Assembly: GCF_016908635.1 (NCBI RefSeq)
Contig: NZ_JAFBEG010000001.1
Location: forward strand, 248,001-312,000
DNA: 64,000 nt
Origin: Sporohalobacter salinus
GTDB taxonomy: Bacteria > Bacillota > Halanaerobiia > Halobacteroidales > Acetohalobiaceae
Direction of reading: 5' to 3'
Under the pieces are notes generated by a model that was given only the letters and a program-made list of their open reading frames with translations, had not been told where the DNA came from and ran no database searches. Both the position numbers and the translations under genes were made by a program. Every line of letters begins with the position of its first letter. Position 1 is the first letter of the stretch. This document shows, piece by piece, positions 1 through 8,383 of the stretch.

Positions 1-1128
1 GTTTTAGCGGGGATTATTGCTGGACTTGTGGCTGGAGCACTATATAATCAGTTCTATGACATAGATTTACCAGATTATTTAGGTTTTTTTGCTGGTAAAA
101 GGTTTGTTCCAATTATCACTGGAGCTTCATGTGTATTACTAGCTGGAATATTTGGCTATGTTTGGCCTCCAATTCAGATTGTTATTGAGATAGTAGGTAA
201 TTGGATTATTGGAGCAGGTGCATTAGGTGTTTTTGTTTATGGAGTTTTAAATAGATCGTTAATACCATTAGGATTACATCATGTTATGAATAGCTTTATT
301 TGGTTTGTATTTGGTGAATATACTAATGAAGCTGGTAAAGTAGTAACTGGTGATTTGTCAAGATTTTTTGCTGGTGATCCTAATGCAGGTAGTTTCATGG
401 CAGGGTTTTATCCAATCATGATGTTTGGTTTACCTGCGGCTGCATTAGCTATGTATCATACTGCAGAATCTAAAGATAAAAAAGAAGTATCAGGGGTTTT
501 ATTTAGTATGGCATTTACTTCATTTTTGACTGGGATTACAGAACCACTAGAATTTAGTTTTGTATTTTTAGCGCCATTTTTATATTTGATTCATTCATTA
601 TTAAGCGGAGTTTCAATGGCGGTTACTTATGTGTTGGGTATTAAGCATGGTTTTGGGTTTTCTGCTGGAGCAATTGATTATTTCTTAAATTATGGTTTAG
701 CTACTAAACCTTTTTTATTGATTCCAATAGGAATTGTAACTTCTACTGTCTATTACTTTTTATTTAAATTTGTAATTCAAAAGTTTGATTTGCCAACTCC
801 AGGAAGGGTAGGATCAGATGAGATAGAAAATGATATGAGTGTTATGCCAGATAAACACCAAGATTCTGTTGATGGAAGTATAGATAAAGCGAAAAGTTAC
901 ATTAACTATTTGGGTGGGGCAGATAATTTGGAGACAGTAGGAGCTTGTATTACTAGATTAAGGTTAACCGTTGAAGACACTAATAAGATTGATGAAAGTG
1001 GGCTAAAAAAGTTAGATGCCACAGAGGTGATTAAGTTAGATGAAGAAACTGTTCAGGTTGTAGTTGGTACTAAAGCAGAAAAGGTTGCAATTTCTATTAA
1101 TGAAGAATTAAATAATAGACAGCAATAA
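1..1128 (+). CDS. nagE: PTS N-acetylglucosamine-type EIICB permease (5' truncated by window)
   Basis: The reading frame is open from base 1, so the gene begins upstream. What remains is the C-terminal part of a glucose-family EIIC membrane domain (HHVMNSF substrate-loop region, several hydrophobic segments, GITEPLEF motif). A short linker and an EIIB domain follow, with the phosphorylated cysteine in GACITRLRL at about residue 305 of the visible part. No EIIA domain follows, so phosphate must come from a separate EIIA. It would import and phosphorylate GlcNAc or a related sugar. nagB starts 19 bases later, which supports an amino-sugar substrate over glucose. Confidence 0.85.
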   Translation, partial: VLAGIIAGLVAGALYNQFYDIDLPDYLGFFAGKRFVPIITGASCVLLAGIFGYVWPPIQIVIEIVGNWIIGAGALGVFVYGVLNRSLIPLGLHHVMNSFIWFVFGEYTNEAGKVVTGDLSRFFAGDPNAGSFMAGFYPIMMFGLPAAALAMYHTAESKDKKEVSGVLFSMAFTSFLTGITEPLEFSFVFLAPFLYLIHSLLSGVSMAVTYVLGIKHGFGFSAGAIDYFLNYGLATKPFLLIPIGIVTSTVYYFLFKFVIQKFDLPTPGRVGSDEIENDMSVMPDKHQDSVDGSIDKAKSYINYLGGADNLETVGACITRLRLTVEDTNKIDESGLKKLDATEVIKLDEETVQVVVGTKAEKVAISINEELNNRQQ

Positions 1129-1147
1129 GTATATTGGAGGTAAGATA

Positions 1148-1879
1148 ATGAGATTGCAAGTTTTAGAAGATTATGAAGAAATGAGTGTTAAAGCTGCTAG
1201 TATTGTTGCTAGCCAAGTTACCTTAAAGCCGAATTCTAATTTAGGATTGGCTACAGGATCTACTCCTTTAGGTATGTATAATAATTTAATTAGAATGTAT
1301 AAAAAAAATTTAATTAACTTTGAGGAAGTGGTTACTTTTAATTTAGATGAGTATGTAGGATTGCCTGCTGATCATCCTCAAAGTTATCATTATTATATGT
1401 TTGATAACTTTTTTGATAAAGTAAATATTCCCCCAGAAAAAATATATATTCCTTCGGGAGTAGGAGATAATTTAAAGCAAATTTGTAAAAAATATGATCA
1501 AAGCATTAATAGTCATGGAGGGATCGATTTACAAGTTCTAGGGATTGGGAAGAATGGTCATATTGGATTTAATGAACCAGATAATAAATTAAGAACAAAT
1601 ACCCATGTTGTAAAATTAACAGAAGAGACTATTAATGATAATAGCCGATTTTTTGATTCAATAGATGATGTTCCTAAAAAAGCAATTTCAATGGGAATGA
1701 GTTCAATTATGAAGTCTAAAAAAATCCTATTATTAGCTAGTGGAGAACAAAAAGCAGAAGCAATTAAAAAAGCAATAAATGGAGAAATTACAACAGAACA
1801 TCCTGCTTCACTATTGCAATTGCACTCAGATGTTACTATTTTAGTTGATAAGGATGCAGCTAAATTGTTAAATGGATAA
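1148..1879 (+). CDS. nagB: Glucosamine-6-phosphate deaminase
   Basis: 243 aa, normal length for the family. It converts glucosamine-6-phosphate to fructose-6-phosphate and ammonia in the cytoplasm. Visible motifs are LGLATGSTPLGMY (phosphate binding), FNLDEYVGL (catalytic Asp region), GIGKNGHIGFNEP and the lid segment THVVKLTEET. The ATG follows a good ribosome binding site (GGAGG at about 1137-1141). It lies directly after the GlcNAc permease, so the two form an uptake-and-catabolism unit. No nagA is visible; it may lie upstream of the window or elsewhere. Confidence 0.95.
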   Translation: MRLQVLEDYEEMSVKAASIVASQVTLKPNSNLGLATGSTPLGMYNNLIRMYKKNLINFEEVVTFNLDEYVGLPADHPQSYHYYMFDNFFDKVNIPPEKIYIPSGVGDNLKQICKKYDQSINSHGGIDLQVLGIGKNGHIGFNEPDNKLRTNTHVVKLTEETINDNSRFFDSIDDVPKKAISMGMSSIMKSKKILLLASGEQKAEAIKKAINGEITTEHPASLLQLHSDVTILVDKDAAKLLNG

Positions 1880-1956
1880 TAAGAGGTGTGTTTTTAATGT
1901 GATTTTATATTAGGAAATACTAGGGAGAAAACAGTTATAATTTAGATGAGATAAAA

Positions 1957-1986
1957 AGCAAGAAGCTGACAGCTTCTTGCTTTTTA
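1957..1986. terminator. Bidirectional intrinsic terminator
   Basis: Perfect 11-bp inverted repeat AGCAAGAAGCT (1957-1967) / AGCTTCTTGCT (1971-1981) with a 3-base loop, an A-run before it and a T-run after it. It sits between the convergent nagB and peptidase genes and can stop transcription from both sides. Confidence 0.85.
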
Positions 1987-2025
1987 TTAGACTTATCTTT
2001 CTATAATTTTATTTTGTTTAGATGT

Positions 2026-3921
2026 TTACTTTTGATTATTTTGATTAATAGCCTTAATTTTTTGCCATGGTCCCCTCCGATTAGTTCCTGGTTCCATGCC
2101 ATAATTCCACCATTTTGCTTTCCAAATTGCTTTATTATAAGTTACTCTATCTCCTCCCCAATAAGTTGCATAAGGATTCCAAACTGGAATGTCTGAATCA
2201 TTTTCGTTTTTAACTAACGCTGTAATAACACTACTTTTACTTTGACCATAATCATTACTTAATTCAGCATAATACTCATAACTTCCAGGAAGCTTATTAG
2301 ATACTGAGTATTCAATAACTTGTTTTTCAGAGGAATTAGGATTCAAATTAACTACTTTAACCACCTGATTATTTTCATAAAGTCTCATCTCTTGTGCAGA
2401 GTTATTAGCCGGAACTGTAACCAAAATTTTATAGCTACTACTATTGTTATTTTGATCTATAGTTACTTCGGCAGATCCAGGTTTTTGATTAGAACTTCCT
2501 TTATCTTCAAAACCGACTACTGTATTAGCATGATTTAAGTCGCGATTACTAGCGTTATAATTAGCAGCGTTCCAGACACCTGAATTTGGATATTGGTTGC
2601 CATCTACTGCTGTTACTAAAACATAACCATTAGCTAATAATCGTTTTATAGCTTCAATATCTTGATTATCCTTAACGTCAATGTAATATGTTTGAGGAAC
2701 CTTACTTCTGAATTGTGGTGCCGATCTAAATGCTTCTTCACTTCCCCAACTTGAAACATCACCATCATAACCATCATAAGGCATTTTTGCCCAACTGGAA
2801 ACACCTAAATTGGCATTTACATTAACTATATCTGGCACCGAAGATCCTCTATCTTGACCACCATTTACTAAGCTATAAGTAAAGGCAGGACTTAATGTTT
2901 TATTGGCATCAAAAGTAGATAGATCCCAATTTCTATCTCTAGCTTCGAAAAATCCATTTGTATAATAAGTCATAGCCCAAGCTGCACATGAACCTTCTTC
3001 TCCTTGATTTCCTACTGGTGGAAAATATTTTGATTTTGAGTGATCTACTTGATTATTTTGAGATGATTCTGAAAATAATTGCAACACTTTATTACTGTCA
3101 ATAACTCTAATTCTATCTTTCTTTTTAGCTTCTTTCCACTCCTCAGGAGTTAAAGGTTTATATCCAGTACCATGACCATTAATAATTTGATTTCCTTTTG
3201 TTGCTGATAAATTTCTTTCATTGTTTTTAGTAAAATTATCAATATCTTCATCAGTTAATTTTCGAGATACATCTTTTAAGTTAATAGGTTTAGATTTTAA
3301 GGTAGGACTTTTCTTAGCTGAAACATTAGTAACGGATACGGATTTTGTTGAGGAAGGCCTAACATTAATTGGAACTTGATTAGAAGTATAAGTATTAACT
3401 GGATTGCTATCATAGTTATTGTAGATTTCAACTGAAAAATGATTTATTCTCCCTGAACTATAACTACCATTTTTTACTATTAAAGAGATATCTTCATTGT
3501 TAAACGGCATTAATTCTGTGATATCTAAGACGAGCTTCTCATTGCTATCGAATGGTACATTTCCTCCTTTGGAACGTACATCTTGAGGATAAAAAGTTTT
3601 AGAACTTGTCCCACTTTGAACTTTAATTGTCCATTGTCCCCGATTATTTCCTTCTAACTTAAAAACAGCAATGGCTTGAGGTTGATAATCATCTCTTGGA
3701 TCTGCAATAAATATTGGAAAACTATTATTTATTGCAGCTTGATATGTGATATACACAGATCCATCATTAAATGTCCCCCAATTTTCCCCCCAAGAGTTAA
3801 TCAGCTTCAATCGTCCTTCAGAAGCGGCACCTGCACTTAGACTAAAACTTACTATCATCATGGAACTAAGAACCAGACACAATACCACCAATGATAAATA
3901 GAACTTATCACTTCTTTTCAT
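2026..3921 (-). CDS. Secreted C1 (papain-like) peptidase with permuted Asn motif and C-terminal carbohydrate-binding module
   Basis: 631 aa from the ATG at 3919-3921, which follows a strong GGGGGAG site; an in-frame ATG nine codons upstream would place that site inside the protein. Residues 1-33 are a signal peptide. Catalytic Cys312 lies in VGNQGEEGSCAAWA with the oxyanion Gln306, and catalytic His464 is in LNHANTVVGF. The Asn motif expected about 15 residues after the His is absent there. Instead NSWGENWG occurs at residues 42-49, right after the signal peptide. A beta-rich domain (about 80-170), a linker, an Ig-like domain (about 483-580) and a WNPYATYWGGDRV-type chitin/carbohydrate-binding module (about 587-628) are also visible. 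It is the only minus-strand gene. Peptidase family call is firm; substrate is unknown. Confidence 0.85.
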   Translation of the reverse strand: MKRSDKFYLSLVVLCLVLSSMMIVSFSLSAGAASEGRLKLINSWGENWGTFNDGSVYITYQAAINNSFPIFIADPRDDYQPQAIAVFKLEGNNRGQWTIKVQSGTSSKTFYPQDVRSKGGNVPFDSNEKLVLDITELMPFNNEDISLIVKNGSYSSGRINHFSVEIYNNYDSNPVNTYTSNQVPINVRPSSTKSVSVTNVSAKKSPTLKSKPINLKDVSRKLTDEDIDNFTKNNERNLSATKGNQIINGHGTGYKPLTPEEWKEAKKKDRIRVIDSNKVLQLFSESSQNNQVDHSKSKYFPPVGNQGEEGSCAAWAMTYYTNGFFEARDRNWDLSTFDANKTLSPAFTYSLVNGGQDRGSSVPDIVNVNANLGVSSWAKMPYDGYDGDVSSWGSEEAFRSAPQFRSKVPQTYYIDVKDNQDIEAIKRLLANGYVLVTAVDGNQYPNSGVWNAANYNASNRDLNHANTVVGFEDKGSSNQKPGSAEVTIDQNNNSSSYKILVTVPANNSAQEMRLYENNQVVKVVNLNPNSSEKQVIEYSVSNKLPGSYEYYAELSNDYGQSKSSVITALVKNENDSDIPVWNPYATYWGGDRVTYNKAIWKAKWWNYGMEPGTNRRGPWQKIKAINQNNQK

Positions 3922-4042
3922 AATAACTCCCCCTTTTTTAATTTCCATTATAATGATCTGTAAAATAATTTTAGCATATATTGAATTAAATGTAAATAAA
4001 AATAATGGATTTAAATAGATATTATTAAGTTGACTGATAAAA

Positions 4043-4070
4043 TTGATATCTTTGAGGAATATGATATAAT
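4043..4070 (+). promoter_or_regulatory. Sigma-A-type promoter for the DUF134 gene
   Basis: TTGATA (4043-4048), 16-base spacer, TATAAT (4065-4070). It lies 47 bases before the ATG of the DUF134 gene. Confidence 0.6.
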
Positions 4071-4117
4071 ATCAATATAATTAAAATAAATTATATTAAT
4101 AAAATGGGGTTGATAAA

Positions 4118-4504
4118 ATGGGGAGACCACCTAAAGAACGCCGGGTTGGCTATATACCGGAAGTTAAGTTTTTTAAACCAGTAGGTATTCCTAAGCGAGA
4201 ATTAAAAGAAGTAAGTCTTACTATTGAAGAAGTAGAGGCAATACGTTTAAAGGATAAAAAAGGCTTAACACAGCAGGAAGCTTCTGAACGTATGGAGGTT
4301 TCGCGACCGACTTTCCAACGGATCTTGACTGAAGCTCGAAAAAAGATTACTGAAGCTTTAATAGAAGGAAAAGCACTTAAATTTCGAGGAGGTAATTATA
4401 AGTTTAAGCCACGTTGTGTAAAATGTGGTAATGATTTTACTTATAAGCAGAGAAGTGGAAGACAAGGCTGGGAGAATAAAGAAGTTTGTCCAGAGTGTGA
4501 CTAA
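4118..4504 (+). CDS. DUF134 (UPF0251) family DNA-binding protein
   Basis: 128 aa. Begins MGRPPKERRVGYIPEV, the hallmark start of the DUF134 family. A sigma-70-region-4-like helix-turn-helix occupies about residues 45-75 (LTQQEASERMEVSRPTFQRIL). Two CxxC pairs at the C-terminus (C100/C103 and C124/C127) look like a zinc ribbon or redox-metal site. Family members often sit beside genes for iron-sulfur or NifX-like proteins, but none follows here. It is a single-gene transcript with its own promoter and a terminator at 4542-4597. The regulatory target is not evident. Confidence 0.85.
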   Translation: MGRPPKERRVGYIPEVKFFKPVGIPKRELKEVSLTIEEVEAIRLKDKKGLTQQEASERMEVSRPTFQRILTEARKKITEALIEGKALKFRGGNYKFKPRCVKCGNDFTYKQRSGRQGWENKEVCPECD

Positions 4505-4523
4505 ATTAGGGAGGATTAAAATT

Positions 4524-4556
4524 ATGAGATACAAATGGACTACTTCTTTGATTTAA
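4524..4556 (+). other. Possible 10-codon leader peptide overlapping a terminator
   Basis: GGGAGG (4509-4514) lies 9 bases before an ATG that opens a 10-codon frame (MRYKWTTSLI, stop TAA). The last codons are also the 5' arm of the downstream hairpin. This could be a translated attenuator leader, the remnant of a deleted gene, or chance. Confidence 0.25.
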
Positions 4557-4597
4557 TAGGATATGTTGATATAAATTGTAAGTCAAAGAAGTTTTTT
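4542..4597 (+). terminator. Intrinsic terminator after the DUF134 gene
   Basis: ACTTCTTTGA (4542-4551) pairs perfectly with TCAAAGAAGT (4583-4592) across a 31-base loop, followed by a T-run. Confidence 0.6.
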
Positions 4598-4753
4598 GCA
4601 TTTGTATTTATTAATTTTTTGTGTTAAATATAAAAAGAATATAAATAAATTTAAATAATTGAAATAATAAATAAGGTAAAAATGATTTTATATTAGATAT
4701 AAGGATCATTTTTATGATATAATCTAGTTGAAAAGAAGAAAGGGGGATAATTA

Positions 4754-5323
4754 GTGGCTTATATAGAGTATATATTAAACCAGCGTCCTATAATTGCAGC
4801 AGTTAAGGAACCATCTGATTTAGAGGAGATCCCTTCAGATAAGATTGCTGCTATATTTGTACTAGGAAGCGATATCTCTACTTTATCCAAGATTGTTGAT
4901 GCTGCAATTAAACTTGATAAGTTGGTTTTCTTACATCTTGATTTAGTTAAAGGAGTTGCTAAAGATAAGTATGGAATTAAGTATTTAGCAGAAGAGATTG
5001 GTATTGATGGTGTAATTACCACCAAAAGTTATTTGATTAAGGAAGCTAAAAAACAGGATTTAATTACGGTACAGCGGTTATTTATTCTTGATTCTTCTGC
5101 TGTTGAGATGGGGATTAATGTAATTAATAAATCTAGTCCTGATTTGGTAGAAGTTTTACCAGGGATAGCCTTTCCATATTTAGCTGAAAGATTAAAGGAT
5201 GAATTAGAACAGCCTATTATTGCTGGTGGATTGATTAGAAATAATAAAGATGTAGATAGAATATTAGATTTTGAAGCCTTAGCTATTTCGACTAGTAGTA
5301 AAGAATTGTGGAATTGGTCTTGA
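4754..5323 (+). CDS. glpP: Glycerol-3-phosphate-responsive antiterminator GlpP
   Basis: 189 aa, a typical length for the GlpP family (TIM-barrel-like RNA-binding antiterminators described for Bacillus glp genes). Starts at GTG after AGGGGG. Family segments seen include NQRPIIAAVKE at the N-terminus, VFLHLDLVKG, DGVITTKSYLI, DLVEVLPGIAFPYL and PIIAGGLI. It sits just before glpF and glpK. Two leaders downstream (5434-5546 and 8263-8346) each carry a terminator and a shared element, which fits GlpP acting in the presence of glycerol-3-phosphate to let polymerase read through. Confidence 0.9.
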   Translation: MAYIEYILNQRPIIAAVKEPSDLEEIPSDKIAAIFVLGSDISTLSKIVDAAIKLDKLVFLHLDLVKGVAKDKYGIKYLAEEIGIDGVITTKSYLIKEAKKQDLITVQRLFILDSSAVEMGINVINKSSPDLVEVLPGIAFPYLAERLKDELEQPIIAGGLIRNNKDVDRILDFEALAISTSSKELWNWS

Positions 5324-5342
5324 AATTTTTTAGATTTATAAC

Positions 5343-5372
5343 TTGACAAATGACAAAAAAATGATTTATAAT
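5343..5372 (+). promoter_or_regulatory. Sigma-A promoter for the glpF leader
   Basis: TTGACA (5343-5348), 18-base spacer, TATAAT (5367-5372): consensus hexamers. Transcription from about 5379 would run into the attenuator at 5434-5546. Confidence 0.75.
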
Positions 5373-5433
5373 AAACACAAGGTTAAGTTGTTTTTTAAAT
5401 GTCTGAAAATTTAAAATATCTGAATAATTAGAT

Positions 5434-5546
5434 GTGGACTGAGAAGAGGAGAAAGTCCTATCTAATCATTAAAGGTAGGTAGATTTCCTGCTGCAAAAGT
5501 GGGCGAACTATGCTTACTTACCTTAGTGATTAGATAGGACTTTTTT
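5434..5546 (+). promoter_or_regulatory. GlpP-type antiterminator/terminator leader before glpFK
   Basis: The terminator is a perfect 15-bp stem, AGTCCTATCTAATCA (5454-5468) with TGATTAGATAGGACT (5527-5541), then T6. It encloses an inner stem, GGTAGGTA (5474-5481) with TACTTACC (5515-5522). Just upstream, GGACT (5436-5440) can instead pair with AGTCC (5454-5458), which is the 5' base of the terminator stem. The purine-rich loop of that alternative hairpin carries GTGGACTGA...GAGAAA (5434-5454). The same sequence pattern and spacing recur before glpA. GlpP is the likely ligand protein because its gene is immediately upstream. Confidence 0.7.
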
Positions 5547-5623
5547 ATATTTAAATTATAATGATTTTAAAAAGGAGGGGGTATATTAATAAAGTAATTG
5601 CAATAATTATTGATTTGGAGGGG

Positions 5624-5733
5624 GTTATGATGTGCTGAGGGAGTAGGGAGAATAGATAATTTTTTGATAGTTGCAGGATGATTAGGCGGCTCCTTGTTAT
5701 GATGTGCTGAGGGAGTAGGGAGAATAGATAATT
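5624..5733. repeat. 38-bp exact direct repeat, two copies
   Basis: The same 38 bases (starting GTTATGATGTGCTGAGGGAG) occur at 5624-5661 and 5696-5733, a 72-base period. They lie between the glpF leader terminator and the decayed glpF fragment. No terminal inverted repeats or transposase are visible, so this looks like a local duplication. Confidence 0.85.
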
Positions 5734-5734
5734 C

Positions 5735-5845
5735 AAAGGAAGAAGGATAATAGGAGCATATTTGGCTGAATTTTTTGGGACTATGATTCTGATATTTTTA
5801 AGTTATGAAAATGATTTAGAAGTTTACAGAGGATTTAGTTCTTAA
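5735..5845 (+). pseudogene. Remnant of a second glpF/aquaporin-family N-terminus
   Basis: The frame at 5753-5800 reads GAYLAEFFGTMILIFL, closely like the start of a MIP-family channel; the intact glpF 150 bases downstream has GECIAELIGTAILLFF at the same place. After this segment the frame loses similarity and stops at 5843-5845. There is no start codon with a ribosome binding site. It is best read as the scar of an old partial duplication or replacement of glpF. Confidence 0.6.
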
Positions 5846-5904
5846 AAGATTTTATCCTAGGGTTAAACTTTGATTCTATAATATGAATAGAGGAGGAGTT
5901 AGGT

Positions 5905-6705
5905 ATGAAAAAGGAGAATTTATTTGGTGAATGCATTGCTGAATTAATTGGAACAGCTATTTTATTGTTTTTTGGAGCTGGGGTAGTTGCTAATTTGTTA
6001 TTGGTTGAAGCTAATATTGGGTGGTGGGAATTATGTTTATTATGGGGACTAGGAGTAGCAATGGCAGTTTATATTACTGGTGGAGTTTCTGGAGCTCATA
6101 TTAATCCGTCAGTAACAGTTGGTTTAGCAGCAGCAGGAGATTTTCCTTGGAAAAAGGTGCTTCCTTATTGTATTTCACAAACAGCTGGTGCTTTTTTAGG
6201 GGCAGCAGGAGTTTATTTTATTTATGCTGAACAATTTGTTGAAAAGACAGCAGTTAATATGACCATCTTTCATACTATTGCTATGGATAACATCTCTAAT
6301 CCGAAGGCGATGATGATAGAGTTAATTTTAACAATGATCTTATTAATGGGAGTAATGGCTATGACTGAGCCATTAAATAGTACAGCACCAAAAGGATTAG
6401 GTGCAGCAATGTCCATTGGTATTTTAGTAGCTGGAATTGGTGGAATTGGTGGAAAGTTAACTGGTTTTGCAATTAATCCAGCTAGAGATTTTGGACCTAA
6501 GTTATTTACAGCCTTGGCTGGTTGGGGTGCGACTCCATTTACAGAGCATAATTTTTATTTTTGGGTACCAATTATTGGTCCATTATTAGGAGGAGTTTTA
6601 GGGGCTATTATTTATAAGAAGCTCTTGAGAGCACATTTGCCAGAAGTATGGAAGAATAAAGATGAAACTACTGGAATTGAAACTGGTGAAACTACAACTG
6701 CATAA
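5905..6705 (+). CDS. glpF: Glycerol uptake facilitator (MIP/aquaglyceroporin)
   Basis: 266 aa, six membrane spans expected plus two half-helices. The second NPA box is canonical (AINPARDFGPKLF, about residues 190-202). The first reads GAHINPSVT, with Ser in place of the usual Ala. The R of NPAR (selectivity filter) is present. It passes glycerol through the cytoplasmic membrane for phosphorylation by GlpK, whose gene follows 35 bases on. RBS AGGAGG precedes the ATG. Expression is probably controlled by the GlpP leader about 360 bases upstream; a TATAAT at 5877-5882 lacks a convincing -35 partner. Confidence 0.93.
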   Translation: MKKENLFGECIAELIGTAILLFFGAGVVANLLLVEANIGWWELCLLWGLGVAMAVYITGGVSGAHINPSVTVGLAAAGDFPWKKVLPYCISQTAGAFLGAAGVYFIYAEQFVEKTAVNMTIFHTIAMDNISNPKAMMIELILTMILLMGVMAMTEPLNSTAPKGLGAAMSIGILVAGIGGIGGKLTGFAINPARDFGPKLFTALAGWGATPFTEHNFYFWVPIIGPLLGGVLGAIIYKKLLRAHLPEVWKNKDETTGIETGETTTA

Positions 6706-6740
6706 ATAAAAACTTTAATATATTTAAGGAGGAGAAATAA

Positions 6741-8234
<1,494 letters not shown>

Positions 8235-8262
8235 AAGTAAAATCTAATATTTGATTATATAT

Positions 8263-8346
8263 GTGGAATGAATAAAAGAGAAACCACATTTAGACACCTA
8301 GGGAGTAGTATACCTAATTTGAAGAGGGTCTAAGTGTGGTTTTTTC
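8263..8346 (+). promoter_or_regulatory. Second GlpP-type antiterminator/terminator leader, before glpA
   Basis: The terminator pairs AACCACATTTAGAC (8282-8295) with GTCTAAGTGTGGTT (8329-8342), one G-U pair, then a T-run; a small inner stem pairs TAGG (8299-8302) with CCTA (8313-8316). Upstream GTGG (8263-8266) can pair with CCAC (8284-8287), which would break the terminator. The loop carries GTGGAATGA...GAGAAA with the same 15-base offset as in the glpF leader. No strong promoter is seen, so it probably governs read-through from glpK into glpA. Confidence 0.65.
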
Positions 8347-8383
8347 ATATTTGATATAATTTTAATTGAAGGAGGGAATAACG

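Noticed and set aside
5624-5733. Insertion sequence ends
   Set aside because: The 38-bp copies are direct, not inverted, 34 bases apart, with no transposase or target duplication.
5551-5736. Minus-strand 61-codon frame across the glpF leader
   Set aside because: Its repeated peptide simply reflects the 38-bp direct repeat; no ribosome binding site and it opposes the leader.
5871-5882. Second promoter directly before glpF
   Set aside because: TATAAT is present at 5877-5882 but no -35 hexamer at 16-18 bases, and it is too close to the start.
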